NCBI GenBank assembly: GCA_015655545.1
Contig: JAATET010000087.1
Span: 1 to 51,811, forward strand
Length of the DNA stretch: 51,811 nucleotides
Direction of reading: 5' to 3'
Source: Chthoniobacterales bacterium
Lineage (GTDB): Bacteria; Verrucomicrobiota; Verrucomicrobiia; Chthoniobacterales; JAATET01
Below the pieces are notes generated by a model that saw only the letters and a program-made list of their open reading frames with translations, did no database searches and had not been told where the DNA came from. Below, piece by piece: positions 1 through 7,042 of this stretch. Positions within the stretch are counted from its first letter, which is position 1; each line of letters begins with the position of its first letter. The translations under genes were made by a program, and so were the position numbers.

Positions 1-305
1 CGCGGGATGTAGGCCTCGGGCTGGTAGTAATCGAAATAGCTGACGAAATACTCGACGGCATTGCGCGGGAAGAACTGCTTGAATTCGCTGTAGAGCTGCG
101 CGGCGAGCGTCTTGTTGTGCGACATGACGAGCGTCGGGCGGTCGAGCTCGCGAACGAGATTTGCCGCGGTGAAGGTCTTGCCGGAACCGGTGACGCCGAG
201 GAGCGTCTGGTGGCGGTTTCCGGCCAGCAGCGAGCGGGTGAGTTTATCGATCGCCTGGGCCTGATCGCCGCGAGGCTGGTAGTTCGACGCGAGCTCGAAA
301 GGCAT
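1..305 (-). CDS. uvrB: Excinuclease ABC subunit B, N-terminal part (cut by window edge)
   Basis: DNA-damage recognition helicase-like subunit of the UvrABC nucleotide-excision repair system, acting in the cytoplasm on UvrA-loaded DNA. Reading the minus strand from the ATG at 305-303 gives about 101 residues typical of the UvrB N-terminus: an opening '[18 protein letters not shown]', the Walker A loop '[12 protein letters not shown]' near residues 36-47, motif Ia '[12 protein letters not shown]', and '[12 protein letters not shown]' at the start of the beta-hairpin region that grips DNA. The gene continues beyond the left window edge, so most of the helicase core and the UvrC-binding tail are not visible. 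It is transcribed away from the rest of the window. The family call is secure. The ATG is the natural start because it sits the usual few residues before the first conserved block. Confidence 0.96.
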   Translation of the reverse strand, partial: MPFELASNYQPRGDQAQAIDKLTRSLLAGNRHQTLLGVTGSGKTFTAANLVRELDRPTLVMSHNKTLAAQLYSEFKQFFPRNAVEYFVSYFDYYQPEAYIP

Positions 306-346
306 AAACGGTCACCATACGACGCGTGCGCCGCGGCGCAAGCGCG

Positions 347-772
347 TCAGTCGTCGGCGTCCGCCTTGAGGTCGTTGGTATCGGAGAGCAGCCACCGAGC
401 GCCGATGAGTCGCATGGTGACTCCGAACGAGTGCTTGAGCGTGTCGCCGCGGCTTTTCATCGTGACCGTTGCCTTGTCGCCATGAATTTTTGCGGCCGAG
501 GCGGTGAAGCCTTCGGCGGGATAGTCCTGTCCGCAGAGAATGGGATCGGAATCCATGCCGTCGGCGATGAGTTTTGCGTAAGCTTTTTTGAAGCCGGGCG
601 TCACGGTTTTCGACGAGAGGACAAACTGTTGCGTGTCGCCGTTGGCCAGGACCACTTTCATGTAGGAGTCGTAGAAATTTTGCGCAGCCTCGGCGGGGCT
701 GGCAGGCTCGGCGGCGAGGGATGAAAACGCGGAGAGAATCAAAAGTGCGGGCAGCCAGGGCGATGTTCTCAT
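347..772 (-). CDS. Exported DUF3828-like protein
   Basis: Small exported protein of 141 residues, function unknown. The first ~21 residues (MRTSPWLPALLILSAFSSLAA) form a signal peptide with likely cleavage after an Ala. The mature part contains 'AQNFYDSYMKVVL' and 'DPILCGQDYP', then a C-terminal strand-rich half ending in 'ARWLLSDTND'. This arrangement resembles the DUF3828 family of periplasmic proteins, whose function is not established. I chose the ATG at 772-770 rather than an in-frame start 14 codons upstream because it gives a clean signal peptide and has an AAGGA sequence about 8 nt before it. It lies downstream of nothing obvious and is divergent from mqnE across a 196-bp gap in which I see no further gene. 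Confidence 0.7.
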   Translation of the reverse strand: MRTSPWLPALLILSAFSSLAAEPASPAEAAQNFYDSYMKVVLANGDTQQFVLSSKTVTPGFKKAYAKLIADGMDSDPILCGQDYPAEGFTASAAKIHGDKATVTMKSRGDTLKHSFGVTMRLIGARWLLSDTNDLKADADD

Positions 773-950
773 GGACAGTTCCTTTGGTTTATCTTCGTCT
801 CCCGGCGATGGCAACTTCGCGACGCGCCATGAAGTTCGACCGCGCCCCGAATGAGCGGGGCGAAGTCTTCAGCCCTGGCCGGCTTGCTCTTCGGATCGGG
901 GGCGAGCGCGCAAACAGTTATTGCGGAGACCAGCTCCTTCGTGAAACGTT

Positions 951-1014
951 GGCCCATTTACGAGAGTCATGAATTCCCGTCTGTTGTCCAAAGAGCTGCG
1001 GCCCATTTACGAGA
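951..1014. repeat. 15-bp direct repeat spanning the mqnE start
   Basis: The sequence GGCCCATTTACGAGA occurs exactly at 951-965, just before the mqnE start codon, and again at 1000-1014, inside codons 11-16. The copies are 49 bp apart. It may be chance or a small local duplication that rebuilt the 5' end of the gene. No function is assigned. Confidence 0.5.
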
Positions 1015-2090
1015 AGGTTCTCGCGGGCATCCGCGTTTCCGATGCGGATGCGACCATTCTTTACGAAAGCCACGACGTGAACGGCCTTGGCGCCATCGCG
1101 AACATCATCCGCGAGCGCAAAAACGGCAACGTCGCCACCTACATTCACAACCGCTACATCAATTACTCGAACGTCTGCATTCTCTCATGCCAGTTCTGCG
1201 CATTCGGCGCGAAGAAGCGGGAAGCGCATGCCTTCGAGTTGGCGATTCCCGAGATCGAGGCCGCCGTGCGGGACGGTTTGAAAGACGGCATCACCGAGAT
1301 TCACATGGTGGGCGGGCTGCATCCCTCGTTGCCCGGCGAATGGTATCTGGAACTGCTGCGCGCGCTCAAGGCGCTGGATCCGGCGCTCCACGTCAAAGCC
1401 TTCACGGCGGTGGAAATCCGTCACCTTGCCCAGCGCGTGTTCAAGCTCTCCATCCGCGAGACGCTGGAATTGCTGCGCGAGAACGGGCTGGGCGCGATCA
1501 CCGGCGGCGGCGCGGAGATTTTCGATCAGGAAATCCGCGATCAAATCTGCAAGGGCAAGGAGACCGCCGACGAATGGATCGAAGTCCATCGCACCTGGCA
1601 CCAGATGGGCCGGAAGAGCACCTGCACCATGCTCTACGGCCACATCGAAAAACCCCATCACCGCGTCGGGCACCTCCGCCGTCTTCGGGAGCTGCAGGAC
1701 GAAACTGGCGGCTTCACCGGGTTCATTCCCTTTGCGTTCGAGCCCGACGGCGCGCGGCCCGTGCTCCGGAGCATCCCGCACGCCACCGGTGTCGAGGAGC
1801 TGCGCAATCTCGCCGTGAGCCGCATCTATCTCGATAATTTCCCGCACATCACCGCCTATTGGATCAGCCTCGGCCTGCCGCTCGCGCAGATTTCGCTGAA
1901 CTACGGCGTGGACGATCTGCACGGCACGATCACCGAGGAAAAAATCTTCCACATGGCCGGCGCGACCACGCCGCAGCAGCAAACCTGCCTCACGCTGGAG
2001 AAGGCGATCCGCGAAGCCGGGCGCGAGCCGATGCAACGAAACACTTTTTACGACCGCATTCCCCCGACCACGGAATTGCAGGCCGCTTGA
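969..2090 (+). CDS. mqnE: Aminofutalosine synthase (radical SAM)
   Basis: Radical-SAM enzyme of the futalosine route to menaquinone. It joins the enolpyruvate product of MqnA to S-adenosylmethionine's adenosyl part to form aminofutalosine. The 373-residue protein has the cluster-binding CX3CX2C motif as C70-C74-C77 ('CILSCQFCAF'), then 'EIHMVGGLHPSLP' and 'HVKAFTAVEI', which are hallmark MqnE blocks that separate it from the related MqnC. The C-terminus 'MQRNTFYDR' is also typical. Length matches the family (about 370-390). Its stop overlaps the likely mqnA start (TTGA), so the two are translationally coupled. The ATG at 969 has only a weak purine stretch upstream (GAGAG). The remaining pathway genes (mqnB, mqnC, mqnD) are not in the window. 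Confidence 0.93.
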   Translation: MNSRLLSKELRPIYEKVLAGIRVSDADATILYESHDVNGLGAIANIIRERKNGNVATYIHNRYINYSNVCILSCQFCAFGAKKREAHAFELAIPEIEAAVRDGLKDGITEIHMVGGLHPSLPGEWYLELLRALKALDPALHVKAFTAVEIRHLAQRVFKLSIRETLELLRENGLGAITGGGAEIFDQEIRDQICKGKETADEWIEVHRTWHQMGRKSTCTMLYGHIEKPHHRVGHLRRLRELQDETGGFTGFIPFAFEPDGARPVLRSIPHATGVEELRNLAVSRIYLDNFPHITAYWISLGLPLAQISLNYGVDDLHGTITEEKIFHMAGATTPQQQTCLTLEKAIREAGREPMQRNTFYDRIPPTTELQAA

Positions 2091-2893
2091 GCGCGGTGGA
2101 GTCGTCGCGCTCCGCGGTCCGGGCGGTGGAAATTTTGCGCCGTTACCGGATCGGCTCCGTGCCCTATTTGAATGCGCGTCCGCTGGTCGAGGGACTCGCA
2201 GGGCAGCTCATTTTCGACGTCCCCGCGCGTCTGGCGGATCGCTTTGCCGCGGGCGAACTCGATGCCGCGCTCCTGCCGGTCTTCGAAGCCGTGGCCCATG
2301 AGCACTCGCTCATTGCCGACGGCATGGCGATCGCGAGCGACGGCGAGGTCTTCAGCGTGTTTCTGGCGCATCGCGAGCCGCTCGAGGAGCTGGAAAGCGT
2401 GGCCCTCGACCCGTCATCGCATACGTCGAATCATCTCCTGCAATGTCTGTTCTCGGAATTCCGCGGGCTTGAGCCAGAATATGTGGCCCGGCCCGCGGAC
2501 GACTTCCAGGCGCGGCTGCTCATTGGCGATCCGGCGATCCAGTTTCGTCATTCCCATGCGGACGACGGTTGGAAATTTCTCGATCTCGGCGCGGAGTGGA
2601 AGCGTTGCACGGGGCTTCCGTTCGTCTTCGCGTGCTGGGTGCTTCGAGAAAAGGTTGCCGATCCCGAAACGCTGGCCGCCGCACTGCGGGATGCAAAAGA
2701 ACGCGGGCTCGCCGCGCGCGAGCGCATCGCCTCGGCCTGCGGAGACGCGGAGTTCGTGATGCGTTACCTCACGCATTTCATTCGGTTCGATCTGCGCGAG
2801 GAGGAAAAGGAAGCCATCGCGCTCTTCGCCGCGCTGCTGCGCAAGCACGGCCTTACGGAAACGGTCGCGGAAGCAAAGATCCGCTACGTTTGA
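2087..2893 (+). CDS. mqnA: Chorismate dehydratase
   Basis: First committed enzyme of the futalosine menaquinone pathway. It dehydrates chorismate to 3-[(1-carboxyvinyl)oxy]benzoate, the substrate of MqnE encoded just upstream. The fold is that of a periplasmic-binding-protein-like enzyme. The sequence has the family's N-terminal 'YRIGSVPYLNARPLV', then 'FDVPARLADRFAAGELDAALLPVFE', 'DPSSHTSNHLLQCL' and 'WKRCTGLPFVFACWVLRE'. The start is uncertain. TTG at 2087 overlaps the mqnE stop by four bases and would couple translation; GTG at 2096 or 2126 would shorten a poorly conserved N-terminus and place the start closer to the conserved block. The 3' end overlaps the convergent flavoprotein gene by 10 bp (2884-2893). 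Confidence 0.9.
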   Translation: MSAVESSRSAVRAVEILRRYRIGSVPYLNARPLVEGLAGQLIFDVPARLADRFAAGELDAALLPVFEAVAHEHSLIADGMAIASDGEVFSVFLAHREPLEELESVALDPSSHTSNHLLQCLFSEFRGLEPEYVARPADDFQARLLIGDPAIQFRHSHADDGWKFLDLGAEWKRCTGLPFVFACWVLREKVADPETLAAALRDAKERGLAARERIASACGDAEFVMRYLTHFIRFDLREEEKEAIALFAALLRKHGLTETVAEAKIRYV

Positions 2894-3933
2894 CCGACGA
2901 CTTTCGCGGTCAGCGCGCCGAGCGGAGCCGGCCAGATGCGAAACGTCCGCAGGGCCATCGAAGTGACGCGGGGATGGAGGCCGGCCAGGCGCGCGACGCG
3001 ATTTACCCACAGGCGGCCGCGATACATTTCCCGATGGGCGCGGCGATAAGCGGCCTCGGAATCGGCTCCGCCGGCGACCGCGTCCGCGGCCAGCTCGCCG
3101 GAGCGCATGGCGTAGTAAATTCCTTCGCCGGTGAATGGCTCCACGACGCGCGCGGCGTCGCCGAGCAGAAATAAATTATCGCCGGCGATGTCGCGCGCAT
3201 CCCGGCGGGCGAGCGGAGCGATCGTGCGCCATTCCGTGGCGCCGCCGATTCCAAATTCGCGCTCCGCTCGCTGGCGAACCCTGGCCAGGTCGCCCGGCCG
3301 AGCGACGAGGCAGAGATTCATTTCCTCCGCGCTGACTGGAGCCGTGCCGCCATAGCCTTCGCGATAAAACAGCATCCGCACCGCGTTCCCATGCCACGAG
3401 GGACGCGGGCAATGACACTGGATCGCCGTCCGCTCGCGCTTCGACACCGGCAGGCGACCCGCGAAGCGCGCGACGGTGGAGTTGCGACCGTCCGCGGCGA
3501 AAAGCAAAGGAGCGCCGATCCTCTCGCCATTGGCCTCGACCGTCCAGCCGGGCGTGAGGCGCGTGACGGCGATATTGTCGCGAAATTCCGCTCCGAGTTC
3601 GACCGCCCGCTGGACGAGCAAAGCATCGAGATCGCGCCGCTTGACGACGATTTCCGCTCCCGCGGCGATGGGAAAAATCAAGGGCCGGCCGGCGATGCCG
3701 TGGTAGCTGACTTCGCTCACGGCGACGTGAGGCAACGCACGAAGCCGCGCGCCCAGGCCGAGACGATCGAGGATCGGCCAGACGGATGGATTGAGGCAAT
3801 CGCCGCAGACCTTGTCGCGCGGGAATCGGGATTTCTCGAGCAGAAGCACACGGCGGCCGCTTCCCGCCAATCGCGCCGCGCAGACCGATCCCGCAGGCCC
3901 CGCGCCCACGACGATCGCGTCGTAGTCCCTCAT
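2884..3933 (-). CDS. Geranylgeranyl-reductase-family FAD oxidoreductase
   Basis: A 349-residue flavoprotein of the geranylgeranyl reductase / para-hydroxybenzoate hydroxylase fold. The N-terminus 'DAIVVGAGPAGSVCAARLA' is a GxGxxG Rossmann FAD-binding motif, followed by 'VLLLEKSRFPRDKVCGDCL' typical of geranylgeranyl reductases. 'NLFLLGDAARVVEPFTGEGI' (about residues 265-285) is the second FAD motif. These enzymes saturate double bonds in isoprenoid chains of lipids, chlorophyll or quinones. Next to mqnE-mqnA, I infer a role in reducing the menaquinone side chain, but another polyprenyl substrate is equally possible because a squalene/phytoene synthase also lies nearby. Its ATG overlaps the hemW stop (ATGA), so the two are coupled. 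Its tail overlaps mqnA on the other strand by 10 bp. Confidence 0.82.
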   Translation of the reverse strand: MRDYDAIVVGAGPAGSVCAARLAGSGRRVLLLEKSRFPRDKVCGDCLNPSVWPILDRLGLGARLRALPHVAVSEVSYHGIAGRPLIFPIAAGAEIVVKRRDLDALLVQRAVELGAEFRDNIAVTRLTPGWTVEANGERIGAPLLFAADGRNSTVARFAGRLPVSKRERTAIQCHCPRPSWHGNAVRMLFYREGYGGTAPVSAEEMNLCLVARPGDLARVRQRAEREFGIGGATEWRTIAPLARRDARDIAGDNLFLLGDAARVVEPFTGEGIYYAMRSGELAADAVAGGADSEAAYRRAHREMYRGRLWVNRVARLAGLHPRVTSMALRTFRIWPAPLGALTAKVVGQT

Positions 3934-5015
3934 ACGAATGTCTCGGCAATGGCGTCCGCGACCATCTTCCCGGGTCGCGTGAGCACCCAGCGGCCGCCGC
4001 GAGCTTCGAGGTAGCCTGCCTCGTGCAGACGCCGGATCTCGCCCGACCACTCGCCGGAATCGTCCACGCCTCGCGAGGTGCGCAGCGCAAACGCCAGCTG
4101 CTCGGCGCGCCGCGTGCGCGCGTCGACACATTCGCGGAAATCGGCGGTGTCCTCGCCGGCATTCACGCGGCGCACATAGTCCTCCGTGTCGCTCACGTTT
4201 TTCCAGCGCGCCTCGCCGACGGTCGAAAAGGCGCTGGGTCCGAGGCCGAGATAATCCGCCGCGGTCCAGTAGGCGAGGTTGTGCAGGCACTCGCGGCCGG
4301 GCCGGGCGTAGTTCGAGATTTCGTATTGCGCGTAGCCGGCGTTTTCGAGCACGTCCATCGTGAGCTCGAAAAGCGCGGCGTCGAATTCCTCGTCGGGCTT
4401 CATCTCGCCGCGCTGGAGGCGCAGAAAAAAGTCGGTGTCCTCCTCGTAGGTGAGGCAATAGGCGGAGATGTGGTCGGGCTCGAGCGCGATCGTCCGCTCC
4501 AGCGAATCGCGCCATTGCTCGAGCGTCTGGCCGGGAATGCCGAAGATGAGGTCGAGATTCACATTCGGCACGCCAGCCTCGCGGAGAATGCGATACGACC
4601 GCTCGGCTTGTGCGGCGTTGTGCACGCGTCCGAGGGTTTTCAACAAATCGTCATCCCAGGATTGCACGCCCATGCTGATGCGATTCACGCCGAGAGCGAG
4701 CAGCGCGCGGGCTTTTTCGATCGAGACGGTGGCGGGATTCATCTCGAGCGTCCATTCGGTGACTTGCGAGAAATCGATGCGCTCGCGCAGACCGCCGAGG
4801 AGAAATTCCAGCTGCGACGTGCCGAGTGCGCTGGGGGTGCCGCCGCCGAAAAAAATGGTTTTCGGCCGTAGAATGGACGCATGTTTTCCGGCCTCGGCGA
4901 GCATGGCATCGAGAAAGGCGCGGGTGCGATTTTTGTCGCTGGCCTCCTTGTAGAAGCTGCAATACGGACACACCTTCGGGCAGAAGGGAATGTGCGCGTA
5001 GAGATGCCCGACCAT
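3930..5015 (-). CDS. hemW: Radical SAM heme chaperone HemW
   Basis: HemW-type radical SAM protein, a heme chaperone often annotated as oxygen-independent coproporphyrinogen III oxidase. From the ATG at 5015 the 361-residue product starts MVGHLYAHIPFC, with CX3CX2C cysteines C12-C16-C19 ('CPKVCPYC'). It then has 'TIFFGGGTPS', 'EMNPATV', 'GVNRISMGVQSWDDDLLKTLGR', 'NVNLDLIFGIPGQT' and 'HISAYCLTYEEDTDF', all diagnostic of HemW. The C-terminal HemN domain holds 'QYEISNYARPGRECLHNLAYW', including the HNxxYW motif. ATG at 5033 (six residues longer) is an alternative start. It is followed, with a 4-bp overlap, by the flavoprotein gene, so hemW is the first gene of a two-gene operon. It is divergent from the DUF362 gene. 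Confidence 0.94.
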   Translation of the reverse strand: MVGHLYAHIPFCPKVCPYCSFYKEASDKNRTRAFLDAMLAEAGKHASILRPKTIFFGGGTPSALGTSQLEFLLGGLRERIDFSQVTEWTLEMNPATVSIEKARALLALGVNRISMGVQSWDDDLLKTLGRVHNAAQAERSYRILREAGVPNVNLDLIFGIPGQTLEQWRDSLERTIALEPDHISAYCLTYEEDTDFFLRLQRGEMKPDEEFDAALFELTMDVLENAGYAQYEISNYARPGRECLHNLAYWTAADYLGLGPSAFSTVGEARWKNVSDTEDYVRRVNAGEDTADFRECVDARTRRAEQLAFALRTSRGVDDSGEWSGEIRRLHEAGYLEARGGRWVLTRPGKMVADAIAETFV

Positions 5016-5065
5016 GCGGGCAGCGTCGGGCATCGCGCCGCATCGCGCAACGGCATTTCGGCGGT

Positions 5066-5094
5066 TTGACAGTCCGCGCGCGGCCATCGACACT
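5066..5094 (+). promoter_or_regulatory. Possible sigma70-type promoter for the DUF362 gene
   Basis: A perfect -35 hexamer TTGACA at 5066-5071 is followed after 17 bp by GACACT (5089-5094), a poor -10 with three of six consensus bases. A start about seven bases downstream would fall at or next to the GTG at 5102 and give a nearly leaderless mRNA. The match is suggestive only. Confidence 0.3.
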
Positions 5095-5101
5095 CTGCGC
5101 C

Positions 5102-6202
5102 GTGATCCGCCTTCTGGTGCTTTTGTTTTGCGCAGCCGTCGCCGTGGATGCGGTCGCGCAGTCGGAAGAGCCGGAGGTCAATGTCGCCCGGGCCGTGGCG
5201 GCGCGGTCGAAAGTTTTTTTCGCGAGCGATTCGCGTTCGCTGGCCGATGGCTTCACGCCCATTCCCGCCGTCGTGCGGTCCATGGTCGATGCCGCCGTGA
5301 TGGGAGCCACGGGAAAATCGACGATCAAGGCCGCGTGGGAGTCGCTCGTTCGTCCCGGCGATGTCGTCGGCATCAAGATCGCCGCCGCCCCCGGGGCGAT
5401 GAGCGGCACGCATCCGGCCGTGGTGCGGGCGGTGGCGCGGGGATTGCAGGAAGCGGGCATTCCCTCGGGCCACATCATCGTCTGGGATCGCAATCGCGAC
5501 GAGCTCGCGGCCGCCGGGTATGCGGAGCGCGATCCGGATTTTCGCGTGCAGTGGATCGATCCATCCAGCGGCTACGATCGCCAGGCCGTGCTCACCGCGC
5601 CGGTGCTCGGGCGGCTCATCTGGGGCGACAGCAAATTCGGCGATCGGAAAGGCACACGCCTCGAGGATCTGCTCTCCAGCGGCGCGCAGCTCAGCAGCAC
5701 GAGCTACTATGCGACGGTGCTCAGCCGGAAGGTGACAAAGGTCATCAATCTTCCGTCGATGTGCGACAGCTACCTGTCCGGCCTCAACGGCGCGCTGGCC
5801 AACATGACGCTCTGGAACGTGGACAACTGGCGCCGCTTCATCCAGGAGCCCAATTTCGGGAATCCGTATCTCGCGGAAATCTATGGCGACCCGATGGTGC
5901 GCGATAAAGTCGTGCTCACGATCATGGATGCGCTCGCCGTGCAGTTCGCCGGCGGGCCGTTTCCGAATCCCAATTTCACGCGTCAATATTTCACGATCCT
6001 CGCGAGCCGGGATCCGGTGGCGATCGATGCGACGGCCATGCGGCTGATCGATCAATATCGCCTCGCGAACAAATTGCCGCCCATCGCGCCGGTTGCCGGG
6101 CATATTGAAACCGCCGCGGGCATGGGGCTCGGCAACGCGTCCGCGAACGTGATCGACGAAGTTCGGGTTGGCGGCAATGCCGGAACGGGGGTCCTGCAAT
6201 GA
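5102..6202 (+). CDS. Exported DUF362-domain protein
   Basis: Exported protein of 366 residues with a DUF362-like domain. From GTG 5102 the N-terminus (V/M)IRLLVLLFCAAVAVDAVAQ is a signal peptide. The body has 'DVVGIKIAAAPGAMSGTHPAVVRAVARGLQEAGI' and 'HIIVWDRNRDELAAAGY', then 'KVINLPSMCDSYLSGLNGALANMTLWNVDN' and 'LTIMDALAVQFAGGPFPNPNF', and ends with 'ASRDPVAIDATAMRLIDQYR'. This is the DUF362 layout, in which a conserved 'D-x-x-A' block precedes an Asp-rich motif. The reaction is unknown; related proteins bind iron-sulfur clusters, but I see no cysteine motif for one here. The stop overlaps the next ATG by four bases, so it is translated together with a squalene/phytoene synthase, suggesting a link to isoprenoid metabolism. 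An open frame continues far upstream but overlaps hemW and lacks a signal peptide. Confidence 0.8.
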   Translation: MIRLLVLLFCAAVAVDAVAQSEEPEVNVARAVAARSKVFFASDSRSLADGFTPIPAVVRSMVDAAVMGATGKSTIKAAWESLVRPGDVVGIKIAAAPGAMSGTHPAVVRAVARGLQEAGIPSGHIIVWDRNRDELAAAGYAERDPDFRVQWIDPSSGYDRQAVLTAPVLGRLIWGDSKFGDRKGTRLEDLLSSGAQLSSTSYYATVLSRKVTKVINLPSMCDSYLSGLNGALANMTLWNVDNWRRFIQEPNFGNPYLAEIYGDPMVRDKVVLTIMDALAVQFAGGPFPNPNFTRQYFTILASRDPVAIDATAMRLIDQYRLANKLPPIAPVAGHIETAAGMGLGNASANVIDEVRVGGNAGTGVLQ

Positions 6203-7038
6203 TCGACTGGCCGCTGCTGCGCTCGGTGTCGCGGTCGTTTTTTCTAACGATCCGCCTGCTGCCGCGCGCGGTGCGCGAGCCGATCGCGCTCGGTTATTTG
6301 CTGGCTCGTGCGTCGGACAGCATCGCCGACACCTCGGACGCGGAGATCGAGCGGCGCGTCGAAGCGCTGCAACAGCTTCGCCATGGCGACACGCCGCCGC
6401 ATGCGCTCGAGGCGTTGATCGCGCGCCAGGACAATCCCGACGAGGCGGCGCTTTTGCGGGCGTTGCCGCATTTGCTCGATCAACTCGATGCCTCGCCGGC
6501 CAAGGAGCGGCTGGAATGGGTGTGGGGACACATTTTGCGCGGCCAGATTTTCGATCTCGTGCGCTTCGCGGAGAGCCCCGAACCGCTCGGTGCTGGGGAG
6601 CTCGACGAATATACTTTCCTCGTCGCCGGCTGCGTCGGGGAGTTCTGGACGCGATTGTGCGCGGAGTCGCTCGAGGATTTTTCGCGTTGTCCCGTGGAAG
6701 AGCTCGTGCCCCTGGGAGTCGCCTACGGAAAGGGGCTGCAGCTCGTGAACATCCTTCGCGACCGTCAGGCCGACGCCGGCATCGGCCGCATTTATGTGGA
6801 GGATCGGGATTTCGATGCCGTGAAGTCCCGGGCGCGCGAAGGGCTCGAATGCGGCCTGCGCTGGATCTCCGCGGTCAACCACGGCCGGGTGCGGTTCGCG
6901 TGCGTGCCGCCGGCGCGCATCGGCCTGGAAACCCTCGAGCGGATCGCCGTGGACTCCGGGCGGGTGAAGATCTCGCGCGACGCCGTCCGCCGCGTGCTCG
7001 CCGGCGCGATTCCCGCGCTCTGGACGCGCGGGCGCTGA
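6199..7038 (+). CDS. Squalene/phytoene synthase family protein
   Basis: Head-to-head prenyl transferase of 279 residues that joins two prenyl diphosphates (farnesyl or geranylgeranyl) to squalene- or phytoene-type products. The first aspartate-rich motif is 'LLARASDSIAD' (DxxxD, about residues 35-45) after the conserved 'SRSFFLTIRLLP' opening. The second is 'GLQLVNILRDRQAD' near residues 178-191, again DxxxD. 'YVEDRDF' follows as in squalene/hydroxysqualene synthases. Both catalytic Asp clusters are intact, so the enzyme should be active; the exact product cannot be read from the sequence. It is coupled by an ATGA overlap to the DUF362 gene. Its stop is only four bases from the stop of the convergent NRPS-like gene. 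Confidence 0.88.
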   Translation: MIDWPLLRSVSRSFFLTIRLLPRAVREPIALGYLLARASDSIADTSDAEIERRVEALQQLRHGDTPPHALEALIARQDNPDEAALLRALPHLLDQLDASPAKERLEWVWGHILRGQIFDLVRFAESPEPLGAGELDEYTFLVAGCVGEFWTRLCAESLEDFSRCPVEELVPLGVAYGKGLQLVNILRDRQADAGIGRIYVEDRDFDAVKSRAREGLECGLRWISAVNHGRVRFACVPPARIGLETLERIAVDSGRVKISRDAVRRVLAGAIPALWTRGR

Positions 7039-7042
7039 CTGA

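Noticed and set aside
773..968. A small gene between the DUF3828-like gene and mqnE
   Set aside because: The frames there give no signal peptide, family motif or ribosome-binding site that convinces, and one runs into mqnE out of frame.
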